From: Carposina sasakii
Lineage: Eukaryota > Arthropoda > Insecta > Lepidoptera > Carposinidae
Assembly: GCA_014607495.2 (NCBI GenBank)
Contig: CP053152.1
Span: forward strand, 6,572,001 to 6,636,000
Direction: 5' to 3'
Length of the DNA stretch: 64,000 bases
In this document: in pieces, positions 10,760 through 24,496 of the stretch
Layout: each line of letters begins with the position of its first letter
How positions within the stretch are numbered: position 1 is the first letter of the stretch
Program-made: the position numbers and the translations under genes
The notes under the pieces: generated by a model
Databases searched by the model: none
Told to the model about the DNA's origin: nothing
Seen by the model: the letters and a program-made list of their open reading frames with translations, nothing else

Positions 10760-12190
10760 TGTAACAATATATTTCCAAGTGGGTGTTGCTTGAAAAAAGA
10801 TTGGTACTCACCGGCCAGTTATCTAGTGGGCAGAGCAAAGACTATGAAAATTTATTCCCAGGGCGCCAGACCTTTTTGCAGTTAAAGAAAACAACATTTT
10901 ACAATATATCTATTTATTTCAGAAGGTACATATCAGTGTCCTACTCTCTAATATTACCACATTTACATCATATGTAATAGTTTAAGTTTCCTATATATAG
11001 AATATCTTATTAATATATTTATTTTTATACTACCTATATACATATATGTGATAATGAAAGGTAACTATTGGTATTTAGCTTGAAGAGCTATTGAATAACA
11101 AACATGGTGCGTGAACAGACTTAAATTATTTAGTTATGCATTGAAAAGTAACCTAGAACACTTTAATAAATTAACAATTAGGATTTGAGGCTAAAGGCCA
11201 GATAGATTACATAAAGTTTCTGGTTAATTTAATATTTAAGGTACAGATCCTACTGCCAGAAACCGCTAGGGTGGTATTTGTTCACCACGTGGCTATCAAA
11301 TATGAAGTTAAATCCACAACTTAGAGTACACGGTATTAATGAACTAGAAAACTACTTCCCATGGTCCATGTATCCGAGGAGACGTCTTAGTCAAGCTGTG
11401 ACAAGATCTCCAAGTAGCAGCCCCATAGCACGTGGCAGGTTTTTACTGCATAGTCCGACTGTCAGAGCATAGGTAGCTTTCCTTGGCGACTAAGACTAAA
11501 ACTGCCTAGGCTTTAGATCTTCCTATGGACCCCTAAAGTACAAAAACAGAAAGAACAGAATTAGCTACCTAATCATCAAAACACTAATGTTCGCCTAGCA
11601 GAAATAAAAGGAATACTCACATTAATTGGGAATTATATATCCATCTGTTCTCGATTACGGTTATTCAGCCAGACAATTAAGAAAACATATCTTTGTTCAC
11701 GCACACCTGGTAGGAAAGAGGACAACGAGAAAAATAACGACTACTTATTAGAGACAAATGCCAGAAATGGCCTAAAAAGACATATTCCACTATACTTACA
11801 TGATTATTTATATTTTTAAATAATTATTTCGGCCATGACTTCAGATGAGGTGGCACTCAGTGCAAAATGGAAGGTATAGAAAGTCACTCCGTTTGTTACA
11901 TTTGTACGGTTCAGAGCAAAATCAGAAAAAGACTCGAATGTGATCTGCAGCTCCCTTTTATACTCAAAACCTTCTAGAAACTTCTCAATCCGAGATGGTG
12001 TGGTCGACTCCCATTGGTGGATGTATTTTTCTTTCAAACCTAACTAACAGCAAAGGAATTAGGTGATTATAATGCCAGAGTTCATTCAGCCAACTTATTC
12101 TTACCATTAAAAAGTTAAAATTGGCAACTTTACGTCTAATTTTAAAATGAAGACAACAAAATCCTATCGTGACTATTTTACCATGTTACA
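10760..12190 (-). repeat. LTR 1 (the 3'-most LTR of the array)
   Basis: 1,431 bp, TGT...ACA on the minus strand. It differs from the inner LTRs at five places, all within its outer 270 bp: 10771 A versus T, gagCaaag versus gagAaaag, ctatG versus ctatA, one missing T in the 'tagttttaag' run, and a T versus C in 'tttatt?ttatac'. The remaining bases look identical to LTR 2. Confidence 0.9.
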
Positions 12191-12193
12191 CAA

Positions 12194-12202
12194 CCCCCTC
12201 CC
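12194..12202 (-). promoter_or_regulatory. Polypurine tract, interior 1
   Basis: On the minus strand GGGAGGGGG followed by TTG lies directly before the LTR start TGTAACATGG. It is the expected plus-strand priming site. Same element at 15905-15913, 19616-19624 and 23327-23335. Confidence 0.85.
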
Positions 12203-12207
12203 ATATA

Positions 12208-12263
12208 CATAAATTTCCTGCCTTCAGGAAATTTATGGCATGGCTATCATAAATATAGCCATG
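12208..12263. repeat. Twin hairpins next to the polypurine tract
   Basis: cataaatttcctg (12208-12220) pairs perfectly with 12225-12237 over a CCTT loop. Immediately after, catggctat (12239-12247) pairs perfectly with 12255-12263 over a 7-nt loop. The pair recurs in the other three interiors at +3,711, +7,422 and +11,133. Confidence 0.85.
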
Positions 12264-13363
12264 TACACAAAGGATAACTTATATCAACAAAACTATAAGT
12301 CATAAACTATAAACAAGACTAAGACTATAACTAATAAATAGTGGGAAACCCCGCTGTGAGGTCCCTCTATACAAGTTTGACTTGGAAGAAAACGATGACA
12401 ATCCTTTACAAATCATGAAGTCTCAGCACTGTATCTCCAAGGGCACCCAACTGGATTCCTATTTCAATTGAGCTATGAACAAGCGCTGATAAGATAGGAC
12501 CAATACCTTAGAACAAAAACAAAAAAAACTGAAGACCTTTAGACGTAGAATAACTAAGTCACTAAATGACACAAAACAGAAATAAACCAATTTCTAAATT
12601 TACCCTAGTTGCCCAGTGTCATGCTATCATCCAAATCATTTCATCTTCCATAATAGATGCATCCTATTTACATCCTACAAGAGTAATAAGCCTACGTTTA
12701 TTTACATCAGGTTACTATATATATATATATAATAATTCTAACTTCCAAAATTATTTTAAGTGTGAACTTACTCATATATTTACATTTAGTTAGGTAATAA
12801 AATTTATATTGTATATCTCAATGAGATCCTATACTATCATCTATGTATTATACTTTTATATGATCACTTGCAATCACTACTATGATCAATTTAATATAGT
12901 CTTATAATAAGAACTTTTATAGATCAACCATTTAACTCATCTACATGTAGCAGTAAGTATAACTTATTACCAATGAGGACTACTTTTAGTTCAGGAATGT
13001 TCCCCTCACAGGTTTTAAAGCTAAGAATACTAAGAACTACTAATTGAGTTTAAATTATATATATATAAGATTATGACATCTGCATGGTTTGCATTTATCT
13101 TTATAGATTCATTAAGAATTTATATTAAGTGAGGATCCTCTTTATTAATTTAGTCAGTCACAGGCAAACCTATACATTTTAATAACATAAGTTAAGTAGG
13201 TATATCAGGTTTATACTCTTATATGGATCACTACCTAAACGATATTTAATGTTGATGTTCTTTCATACTTCATCATTCATACCTATTACACTAATGTTGC
13301 ATGCATGCTTGCTAATTTTGACTATTCTTATACATTCTTCTTGCTCACTGCTTTTCATCACAT

Positions 13364-13681
13364 TTAGTCATCATATTTCAAAATATCTTTGATATGGTAG
13401 TCTCCTAGGTCATTCCCATTCAGGTCAGCCAGAGTATAAACTAGAGGAGATTTCTTACAAGTAACTACACATTTTATAAACTTAGGAGCTAGTTTAGATG
13501 TGAAGTATTTAGATTTATTGGATAAATAGAAAGTGCGTTTATAAACAATTTGACCCACTTTCAATTCATATTGACGTTTCCTTAGGTTATAATATTTAGC
13601 ATTTCGATCATGAGCCTTTGCAATGTGAACTTTTACCTTGGCATATATGGAATTTAATTCTGACAGTTTACTGGTATACAC
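13364..13681 (-). pseudogene. Integrase C-terminal fragment, interior 1
   Basis: The frame contains KAHDRNAKYYNLRKRQ, then VGQIVYKRTFYLS, LAPKFIKC and a DYHIKDIL end. This matches in order the C-terminal part of Ty3/gypsy integrases, after the DDE core (the small beta-barrel region that often reads 'YNLRRR...VWRRNYVLS...LAPKF...WHVKDL'). The first codon of the marked frame is GTG; the frame stays open upstream to a TAG near 13776, so the real fragment is a little longer and has no start of its own. Zinc finger and catalytic core are missing. Non-functional as an integrase. Confidence 0.85.
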
Positions 13682-13846
13682 AGCGGTGTCTCCTATCTCT
13701 AGTTGTGATCGAGGACACGGTTGTTCAGCATTTCTATACAGATCTCCATCTATTATGAATTCCCTCCAGTCTCTCTACAAACATTCTCACACAAGTACGT
13801 CCATTGAATTTTAAGTTAAGGCTATTTAAATTAATTGATTTCTCTT

Positions 13847-14308
13847 TTACACAAATATTTTCTTATCCTGATTTAGTACATTTATTTCTGCAGCATCACT
13901 CACTATCTCATTCTCACATGCATCATTGTACTGGACATGTCTGGATCCTTCCTCTGAGTCAGAATCAGAGTTAGGTTCCACCTTACTTAGAATTAAGATA
14001 AGGCGATTTCTCAATTCCTTTAATCCTAAATCCTCACTATTTAAGTAAGACAACCTATCGATTATATAGTTGGCACGAACAGCTATCTTTATGGCTAATC
14101 TCTGGTCGCTACCCATGCTCTCCAGCTCGTTCTCTAGTTCTTGTACTTTGGGCCTGCATACCTGGATTTCCGTGATAGGACGGGGAGATTTAGTCCTCTC
14201 ACCCTTTATGCTGCCTCGTCGAGACAGTTTCATCGCTTGCCTCAGACGTCTCCTCAGGTCATCTACGCTGAGTTTCATTTGCTGAAACGTTAATAATGTC
14301 AAGTTCAA
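13847..14308 (-). pseudogene. gag 5' segment, interior 1
   Basis: A 153-codon frame beginning about 160 nt inside the interior after the primer-binding site, where gag is expected. It opens with a basic helix-rich part (KLSVDDLRRRLRQAMKLSRR), then a probable coiled-coil (KVQELENELESMGSDQRL) and an acidic stretch (DSDSEEGS). After the stop, another frame continues with NGRTCVRMFVERLEG, which resembles the usual gag capsid start. This suggests one frameshift near 13847, and the sequence then runs into integrase near 13730-13770. I read it as broken gag; similarity is structural and positional rather than a confirmed match. Confidence 0.7.
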
Positions 14309-14450
14309 AAATCAGTTCATCCTTTCTTAGGTACCCAATATACTTAGTAAGGAAACCCATTTTTTGTTTTAAGTATAGATACGGAGTAGAGATAGATGTT
14401 TAACTTTAACTGCTACTAAAGGTCAAATTTATATTTAAAAATCTGTGCCA

Positions 14451-14466
14451 CACGTTGGGCTCGCCA
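14451..14466 (-). promoter_or_regulatory. Primer-binding site, interior 1
   Basis: Three bases (AAG) after the 5' LTR end, the minus strand reads TGGCGAGCCCAACGTG. TGG is expected for pairing with a tRNA CCA end. It matches an insect tRNA-Lys(CTT) 3' end as I remember it (TGGCGCCCAACGTGGGG), except for an extra AG after TGGCG and one mismatch. Repeated at 18162-18177, 21873-21888 and 25584-25599. Confidence 0.7.
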
Positions 14467-14469
14467 CTT

Positions 14470-15901
14470 TGTAACAATATTTTTCCAAGTGGGTGTTGCT
14501 TGAAAAAAGATTGGTACTCACCGGCCAGTTATCTAGTGGGCAGAGAAAAGACTATAAAAATTTATTCCCAGGGCGCCAGACCTTTTTGCAGTTAAAGAAA
14601 ACAACATTTTACAATATATCTATTTATTTCAGAAGGTACATATCAGTGTCCTACTCTCTAATATTACCACATTTACATCATATGTAATAGTTTTAAGTTT
14701 CCTATATATAGAATATCTTATTAATATATTTATTCTTATACTACCTATATACATATATGTGATAATGAAAGGTAACTATTGGTATTTAGCTTGAAGAGCT
14801 ATTGAATAACAAACATGGTGCGTGAACAGACTTAAATTATTTAGTTATGCATTGAAAAGTAACCTAGAACACTTTAATAAATTAACAATTAGGATTTGAG
14901 GCTAAAGGCCAGATAGATTACATAAAGTTTCTGGTTAATTTAATATTTAAGGTACAGATCCTACTGCCAGAAACCGCTAGGGTGGTATTTGTTCACCACG
15001 TGGCTATCAAATATGAAGTTAAATCCACAACTTAGAGTACACGGTATTAATGAACTAGAAAACTACTTCCCATGGTCCATGTATCCGAGGAGACGTCTTA
15101 GTCAAGCTGTGACAAGATCTCCAAGTAGCAGCCCCATAGCACGTGGCAGGTTTTTACTGCATAGTCCGACTGTCAGAGCATAGGTAGCTTTCCTTGGCGA
15201 CTAAGACTAAAACTGCCTAGGCTTTAGATCTTCCTATGGACCCCTAAAGTACAAAAACAGAAAGAACAGAATTAGCTACCTAATCATCAAAACACTAATG
15301 TTCGCCTAGCAGAAATAAAAGGAATACTCACATTAATTGGGAATTATATATCCATCTGTTCTCGATTACGGTTATTCAGCCAGACAATTAAGAAAACATA
15401 TCTTTGTTCACGCACACCTGGTAGGAAAGAGGACAACGAGAAAAATAACGACTACTTATTAGAGACAAATGCCAGAAATGGCCTAAAAAGACATATTCCA
15501 CTATACTTACATGATTATTTATATTTTTAAATAATTATTTCGGCCATGACTTCAGATGAGGTGGCACTCAGTGCAAAATGGAAGGTATAGAAAGTCACTC
15601 CGTTTGTTACATTTGTACGGTTCAGAGCAAAATCAGAAAAAGACTCGAATGTGATCTGCAGCTCCCTTTTATACTCAAAACCTTCTAGAAACTTCTCAAT
15701 CCGAGATGGTGTGGTCGACTCCCATTGGTGGATGTATTTTTCTTTCAAACCTAACTAACAGCAAAGGAATTAGGTGATTATAATGCCAGAGTTCATTCAG
15801 CCAACTTATTCTTACCATTAAAAAGTTAAAATTGGCAACTTTACGTCTAATTTTAAAATGAAGACAACAAAATCCTATCGTGACTATTTTACCATGTTAC
15901 A
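14470..15901 (-). repeat. LTR 2 (shared by interiors 1 and 2)
   Basis: 1,432 bp, TGT...ACA. It is both the 5' LTR of interior 1 and the 3' LTR of interior 2, the hallmark of LTR-sharing tandem elements. Confidence 0.92.
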
Positions 15902-17074
15902 CAACCCCCTCCCATATACATAAATTTCCTGCCTTCAGGAAATTTATGGCATGGCTATCATAAATATAGCCATGTACACAAAGGATAACTTATATCAACA
16001 AAACTATAAGTCATAAACTATAAACAAGACTAAGACTATAACTAATAAATAGTGGGAAACCCCGCTGTGAGGTCCCTCTATACAAGTTTGACTTGGAAGA
16101 AAACGATGACAATCCTTTACAAATCATGAAGTCTCAGCACTGTATCTCCAAGGGCACCCAACTGGATTCCTATTTCAATTGAGCTATGAACAAGCGCTGA
16201 TAAGATAGGACCAATACCTTAGAACAAAAACAAAAAAAACTGAAGACCTTTAGACGTAGAATAACTAAGTCACTAAATGACACAAAACAGAAATAAACCA
16301 ATTTCTAAATTTACCCTAGTTGCCCAGTGTCATGCTATCATCCAAATCATTTCATCTTCCATAATAGATGCATCCTATTTACATCCTACAAGAGTAATAA
16401 GCCTACGTTTATTTACATCAGGTTACTATATATATATATATAATAATTCTAACTTCCAAAATTATTTTAAGTGTGAACTTACTCATATATTTACATTTAG
16501 TTAGGTAATAAAATTTATATTGTATATCTCAATGAGATCCTATACTATCATCTATGTATTATACTTTTATATGATCACTTGCAATCACTACTATGATCAA
16601 TTTAATATAGTCTTATAATAAGAACTTTTATAGATCAACCATTTAACTCATCTACATGTAGCAGTAAGTATAACTTATTACCAATGAGGACTACTTTTAG
16701 TTCAGGAATGTTCCCCTCACAGGTTTTAAAGCTAAGAATACTAAGAACTACTAATTGAGTTTAAATTATATATATATAAGATTATGACATCTGCATGGTT
16801 TGCATTTATCTTTATAGATTCATTAAGAATTTATATTAAGTGAGGATCCTCTTTATTAATTTAGTCAGTCACAGGCAAACCTATACATTTTAATAACATA
16901 AGTTAAGTAGGTATATCAGGTTTATACTCTTATATGGATCACTACCTAAACGATATTTAATGTTGATGTTCTTTCATACTTCATCATTCATACCTATTAC
17001 ACTAATGTTGCATGCATGCTTGCTAATTTTGACTATTCTTATACATTCTTCTTGCTCACTGCTTTTCATCACAT

Positions 17075-17392
17075 TTAGTCATCATATTTCAAAATATCTT
17101 TGATATGGTAGTCTCCTAGGTCATTCCCATTCAGGTCAGCCAGAGTATAAACTAGAGGAGATTTCTTACAAGTAACTACACATTTTATAAACTTAGGAGC
17201 TAGTTTAGATGTGAAGTATTTAGATTTATTGGATAAATAGAAAGTGCGTTTATAAACAATTTGACCCACTTTCAATTCATATTGACGTTTCCTTAGGTTA
17301 TAATATTTAGCATTTCGATCATGAGCCTTTGCAATGTGAACTTTTACCTTGGCATATATGGAATTTAATTCTGACAGTTTACTGGTATACAC
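17075..17392 (-). pseudogene. Integrase C-terminal fragment, interior 2
   Basis: Same 105-residue product as interior 1, without change. Confidence 0.85.
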
Positions 17393-17557
17393 AGCGGTGT
17401 CTCCTATCTCTAGTTGTGATCGAGGACACGGTTGTTCAGCATTTCTATACAGATCTCCATCTATTATGAATTCCCTCCAGTCTCTCTACAAACATTCTCA
17501 CACAAGTACGTCCATTGAATTTTAAGTTAAGGCTATTTAAATTAATTGATTTCTCTT

Positions 17558-18019
17558 TTACACAAATATTTTCTTATCCTGATTTAGTACATTTATTTCT
17601 GCAGCATCACTCACTATCTCATTCTCACATGCATCATTGTACTGGACATGTCTGGATCCTTCCTCTGAGTCAGAATCAGAGTTAGGTTCCACCTTACTTA
17701 GAATTAAGATAAGGCGATTTCTCAATTCCTTTAATCCTAAATCCTCACTATTTAAGTAAGACAACCTATCGATTATATAGTTGGCACGAACAGCTATCTT
17801 TATGGCTAATCTCTGGTCGCTACCCATGCTCTCCAGCTCGTTCTCTAGTTCTTGTACTTTGGGCCTGCATACCTGGATTTCCGTGATAGGACGGGGAGAT
17901 TTAGTCCTCTCACCCTTTATGCTGCCTCGTCGAGACAGTTTCATCGCTTGCCTCAGACGTCTCCTCAGGTCATCTACGCTGAGTTTCATTTGCTGAAACG
18001 TTAATAATGTCAAGTTCAA
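17558..18019 (-). pseudogene. gag 5' segment, interior 2
   Basis: Same 153-residue product as interior 1, with the same stop. Confidence 0.7.
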
Positions 18020-18180
18020 AAATCAGTTCATCCTTTCTTAGGTACCCAATATACTTAGTAAGGAAACCCATTTTTTGTTTTAAGTATAGATACGGAGTAG
18101 AGATAGATGTTTAACTTTAACTGCTACTAAAGGTCAAATTTATATTTAAAAATCTGTGCCACACGTTGGGCTCGCCACTT

Positions 18181-19612
18181 TGTAACAATATTTTTCCAAG
18201 TGGGTGTTGCTTGAAAAAAGATTGGTACTCACCGGCCAGTTATCTAGTGGGCAGAGAAAAGACTATAAAAATTTATTCCCAGGGCGCCAGACCTTTTTGC
18301 AGTTAAAGAAAACAACATTTTACAATATATCTATTTATTTCAGAAGGTACATATCAGTGTCCTACTCTCTAATATTACCACATTTACATCATATGTAATA
18401 GTTTTAAGTTTCCTATATATAGAATATCTTATTAATATATTTATTCTTATACTACCTATATACATATATGTGATAATGAAAGGTAACTATTGGTATTTAG
18501 CTTGAAGAGCTATTGAATAACAAACATGGTGCGTGAACAGACTTAAATTATTTAGTTATGCATTGAAAAGTAACCTAGAACACTTTAATAAATTAACAAT
18601 TAGGATTTGAGGCTAAAGGCCAGATAGATTACATAAAGTTTCTGGTTAATTTAATATTTAAGGTACAGATCCTACTGCCAGAAACCGCTAGGGTGGTATT
18701 TGTTCACCACGTGGCTATCAAATATGAAGTTAAATCCACAACTTAGAGTACACGGTATTAATGAACTAGAAAACTACTTCCCATGGTCCATGTATCCGAG
18801 GAGACGTCTTAGTCAAGCTGTGACAAGATCTCCAAGTAGCAGCCCCATAGCACGTGGCAGGTTTTTACTGCATAGTCCGACTGTCAGAGCATAGGTAGCT
18901 TTCCTTGGCGACTAAGACTAAAACTGCCTAGGCTTTAGATCTTCCTATGGACCCCTAAAGTACAAAAACAGAAAGAACAGAATTAGCTACCTAATCATCA
19001 AAACACTAATGTTCGCCTAGCAGAAATAAAAGGAATACTCACATTAATTGGGAATTATATATCCATCTGTTCTCGATTACGGTTATTCAGCCAGACAATT
19101 AAGAAAACATATCTTTGTTCACGCACACCTGGTAGGAAAGAGGACAACGAGAAAAATAACGACTACTTATTAGAGACAAATGCCAGAAATGGCCTAAAAA
19201 GACATATTCCACTATACTTACATGATTATTTATATTTTTAAATAATTATTTCGGCCATGACTTCAGATGAGGTGGCACTCAGTGCAAAATGGAAGGTATA
19301 GAAAGTCACTCCGTTTGTTACATTTGTACGGTTCAGAGCAAAATCAGAAAAAGACTCGAATGTGATCTGCAGCTCCCTTTTATACTCAAAACCTTCTAGA
19401 AACTTCTCAATCCGAGATGGTGTGGTCGACTCCCATTGGTGGATGTATTTTTCTTTCAAACCTAACTAACAGCAAAGGAATTAGGTGATTATAATGCCAG
19501 AGTTCATTCAGCCAACTTATTCTTACCATTAAAAAGTTAAAATTGGCAACTTTACGTCTAATTTTAAAATGAAGACAACAAAATCCTATCGTGACTATTT
19601 TACCATGTTACA
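18181..19612 (-). repeat. LTR 3 (shared by interiors 2 and 3)
   Basis: 1,432 bp, no difference from LTR 2 noticed. Confidence 0.92.
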
Positions 19613-20785
19613 CAACCCCCTCCCATATACATAAATTTCCTGCCTTCAGGAAATTTATGGCATGGCTATCATAAATATAGCCATGTACACAAAGGATAAC
19701 TTATATCAACAAAACTATAAGTCATAAACTATAAACAAGACTAAGACTATAACTAATAAATAGTGGGAAACCCCGCTGTGAGGTCCCTCTATACAAGTTT
19801 GACTTGGAAGAAAACGATGACAATCCTTTACAAATCATGAAGTCTCAGCACTGTATCTCCAAGGGCACCCAACTGGATTCCTATTTCAATTGAGCTATGA
19901 ACAAGCGCTGATAAGATAGGACCAATACCTTAGAACAAAAACAAAAAAAACTGAAGACCTTTAGACGTAGAATAACTAAGTCACTAAATGACACAAAACA
20001 GAAATAAACCAATTTCTAAATTTACCCTAGTTGCCCAGTGTCATGCTATCATCCAAATCATTTCATCTTCCATAATAGATGCATCCTATTTACATCCTAC
20101 AAGAGTAATAAGCCTACGTTTATTTACATCAGGTTACTATATATATATATATAATAATTCTAACTTCCAAAATTATTTTAAGTGTGAACTTACTCATATA
20201 TTTACATTTAGTTAGGTAATAAAATTTATATTGTATATCTCAATGAGATCCTATACTATCATCTATGTATTATACTTTTATATGATCACTTGCAATCACT
20301 ACTATGATCAATTTAATATAGTCTTATAATAAGAACTTTTATAGATCAACCATTTAACTCATCTACATGTAGCAGTAAGTATAACTTATTACCAATGAGG
20401 ACTACTTTTAGTTCAGGAATGTTCCCCTCACAGGTTTTAAAGCTAAGAATACTAAGAACTACTAATTGAGTTTAAATTATATATATATAAGATTATGACA
20501 TCTGCATGGTTTGCATTTATCTTTATAGATTCATTAAGAATTTATATTAAGTGAGGATCCTCTTTATTAATTTAGTCAGTCACAGGCAAACCTATACATT
20601 TTAATAACATAAGTTAAGTAGGTATATCAGGTTTATACTCTTATATGGATCACTACCTAAACGATATTTAATGTTGATGTTCTTTCATACTTCATCATTC
20701 ATACCTATTACACTAATGTTGCATGCATGCTTGCTAATTTTGACTATTCTTATACATTCTTCTTGCTCACTGCTTTTCATCACAT

Positions 20786-21103
20786 TTAGTCATCATATTT
20801 CAAAATATCTTTGATATGGTAGTCTCCTAGGTCATTCCCATTCAGGTCAGCCAGAGTATAAACTAGAGGAGATTTCTTACAAGTAACTACACATTTTATA
20901 AACTTAGGAGCTAGTTTAGATGTGAAGTATTTAGATTTATTGGATAAATAGAAAGTGCGTTTATAAACAATTTGACCCACTTTCAATTCATATTGACGTT
21001 TCCTTAGGTTATAATATTTAGCATTTCGATCATGAGCCTTTGCAATGTGAACTTTTACCTTGGCATATATGGAATTTAATTCTGACAGTTTACTGGTATA
21101 CAC
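20786..21103 (-). pseudogene. Integrase C-terminal fragment, interior 3
   Basis: Same product as interior 1. Confidence 0.85.
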
Positions 21104-21268
21104 AGCGGTGTCTCCTATCTCTAGTTGTGATCGAGGACACGGTTGTTCAGCATTTCTATACAGATCTCCATCTATTATGAATTCCCTCCAGTCTCTCTAC
21201 AAACATTCTCACACAAGTACGTCCATTGAATTTTAAGTTAAGGCTATTTAAATTAATTGATTTCTCTT

Positions 21269-21730
21269 TTACACAAATATTTTCTTATCCTGATTTAGTA
21301 CATTTATTTCTGCAGCATCACTCACTATCTCATTCTCACATGCATCATTGTACTGGACATGTCTGGATCCTTCCTCTGAGTCAGAATCAGAGTTAGGTTC
21401 CACCTTACTTAGAATTAAGATAAGGCGATTTCTCAATTCCTTTAATCCTAAATCCTCACTATTTAAGTAAGACAACCTATCGATTATATAGTTGGCACGA
21501 ACAGCTATCTTTATGGCTAATCTCTGGTCGCTACCCATGCTCTCCAGCTCGTTCTCTAGTTCTTGTACTTTGGGCCTGCATACCTGGATTTCCGTGATAG
21601 GACGGGGAGATTTAGTCCTCTCACCCTTTATGCTGCCTCGTCGAGACAGTTTCATCGCTTGCCTCAGACGTCTCCTCAGGTCATCTACGCTGAGTTTCAT
21701 TTGCTGAAACGTTAATAATGTCAAGTTCAA
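21269..21730 (-). pseudogene. gag 5' segment, interior 3
   Basis: Same product as interior 1. Confidence 0.7.
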
Positions 21731-21891
21731 AAATCAGTTCATCCTTTCTTAGGTACCCAATATACTTAGTAAGGAAACCCATTTTTTGTTTTAAGTATAG
21801 ATACGGAGTAGAGATAGATGTTTAACTTTAACTGCTACTAAAGGTCAAATTTATATTTAAAAATCTGTGCCACACGTTGGGCTCGCCACTT

Positions 21892-23323
21892 TGTAACAAT
21901 ATTTTTCCAAGTGGGTGTTGCTTGAAAAAAGATTGGTACTCACCGGCCAGTTATCTAGTGGGCAGAGAAAAGACTATAAAAATTTATTCCCAGGGCGCCA
22001 GACCTTTTTGCAGTTAAAGAAAACAACATTTTACAATATATCTATTTATTTCAGAAGGTACATATCAGTGTCCTACTCTCTAATATTACCACATTTACAT
22101 CATATGTAATAGTTTTAAGTTTCCTATATATAGAATATCTTATTAATATATTTATTCTTATACTACCTATATACATATATGTGATAATGAAAGGTAACTA
22201 TTGGTATTTAGCTTGAAGAGCTATTGAATAACAAACATGGTGCGTGAACAGACTTAAATTATTTAGTTATGCATTGAAAAGTAACCTAGAACACTTTAAT
22301 AAATTAACAATTAGGATTTGAGGCTAAAGGCCAGATAGATTACATAAAGTTTCTGGTTAATTTAATATTTAAGGTACAGATCCTACTGCCAGAAACCGCT
22401 AGGGTGGTATTTGTTCACCACGTGGCTATCAAATATGAAGTTAAATCCACAACTTAGAGTACACGGTATTAATGAACTAGAAAACTACTTCCCATGGTCC
22501 ATGTATCCGAGGAGACGTCTTAGTCAAGCTGTGACAAGATCTCCAAGTAGCAGCCCCATAGCACGTGGCAGGTTTTTACTGCATAGTCCGACTGTCAGAG
22601 CATAGGTAGCTTTCCTTGGCGACTAAGACTAAAACTGCCTAGGCTTTAGATCTTCCTATGGACCCCTAAAGTACAAAAACAGAAAGAACAGAATTAGCTA
22701 CCTAATCATCAAAACACTAATGTTCGCCTAGCAGAAATAAAAGGAATACTCACATTAATTGGGAATTATATATCCATCTGTTCTCGATTACGGTTATTCA
22801 GCCAGACAATTAAGAAAACATATCTTTGTTCACGCACACCTGGTAGGAAAGAGGACAACGAGAAAAATAACGACTACTTATTAGAGACAAATGCCAGAAA
22901 TGGCCTAAAAAGACATATTCCACTATACTTACATGATTATTTATATTTTTAAATAATTATTTCGGCCATGACTTCAGATGAGGTGGCACTCAGTGCAAAA
23001 TGGAAGGTATAGAAAGTCACTCCGTTTGTTACATTTGTACGGTTCAGAGCAAAATCAGAAAAAGACTCGAATGTGATCTGCAGCTCCCTTTTATACTCAA
23101 AACCTTCTAGAAACTTCTCAATCCGAGATGGTGTGGTCGACTCCCATTGGTGGATGTATTTTTCTTTCAAACCTAACTAACAGCAAAGGAATTAGGTGAT
23201 TATAATGCCAGAGTTCATTCAGCCAACTTATTCTTACCATTAAAAAGTTAAAATTGGCAACTTTACGTCTAATTTTAAAATGAAGACAACAAAATCCTAT
23301 CGTGACTATTTTACCATGTTACA
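21892..23323 (-). repeat. LTR 4 (shared by interiors 3 and 4)
   Basis: 1,432 bp, no difference from LTR 2 noticed. Confidence 0.92.
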
Positions 23324-24496
23324 CAACCCCCTCCCATATACATAAATTTCCTGCCTTCAGGAAATTTATGGCATGGCTATCATAAATATAGCCATGTACA
23401 CAAAGGATAACTTATATCAACAAAACTATAAGTCATAAACTATAAACAAGACTAAGACTATAACTAATAAATAGTGGGAAACCCCGCTGTGAGGTCCCTC
23501 TATACAAGTTTGACTTGGAAGAAAACGATGACAATCCTTTACAAATCATGAAGTCTCAGCACTGTATCTCCAAGGGCACCCAACTGGATTCCTATTTCAA
23601 TTGAGCTATGAACAAGCGCTGATAAGATAGGACCAATACCTTAGAACAAAAACAAAAAAAACTGAAGACCTTTAGACGTAGAATAACTAAGTCACTAAAT
23701 GACACAAAACAGAAATAAACCAATTTCTAAATTTACCCTAGTTGCCCAGTGTCATGCTATCATCCAAATCATTTCATCTTCCATAATAGATGCATCCTAT
23801 TTACATCCTACAAGAGTAATAAGCCTACGTTTATTTACATCAGGTTACTATATATATATATATAATAATTCTAACTTCCAAAATTATTTTAAGTGTGAAC
23901 TTACTCATATATTTACATTTAGTTAGGTAATAAAATTTATATTGTATATCTCAATGAGATCCTATACTATCATCTATGTATTATACTTTTATATGATCAC
24001 TTGCAATCACTACTATGATCAATTTAATATAGTCTTATAATAAGAACTTTTATAGATCAACCATTTAACTCATCTACATGTAGCAGTAAGTATAACTTAT
24101 TACCAATGAGGACTACTTTTAGTTCAGGAATGTTCCCCTCACAGGTTTTAAAGCTAAGAATACTAAGAACTACTAATTGAGTTTAAATTATATATATATA
24201 AGATTATGACATCTGCATGGTTTGCATTTATCTTTATAGATTCATTAAGAATTTATATTAAGTGAGGATCCTCTTTATTAATTTAGTCAGTCACAGGCAA
24301 ACCTATACATTTTAATAACATAAGTTAAGTAGGTATATCAGGTTTATACTCTTATATGGATCACTACCTAAACGATATTTAATGTTGATGTTCTTTCATA
24401 CTTCATCATTCATACCTATTACACTAATGTTGCATGCATGCTTGCTAATTTTGACTATTCTTATACATTCTTCTTGCTCACTGCTTTTCATCACAT

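Noticed and set aside
10069..10793. Three consecutive frames as a repeat-protein gene
   Set aside because: They arise from a 129-bp minisatellite unit; one unit has a stop, one has a 23-bp loss shifting frame, and the tract is inside mobile DNA.
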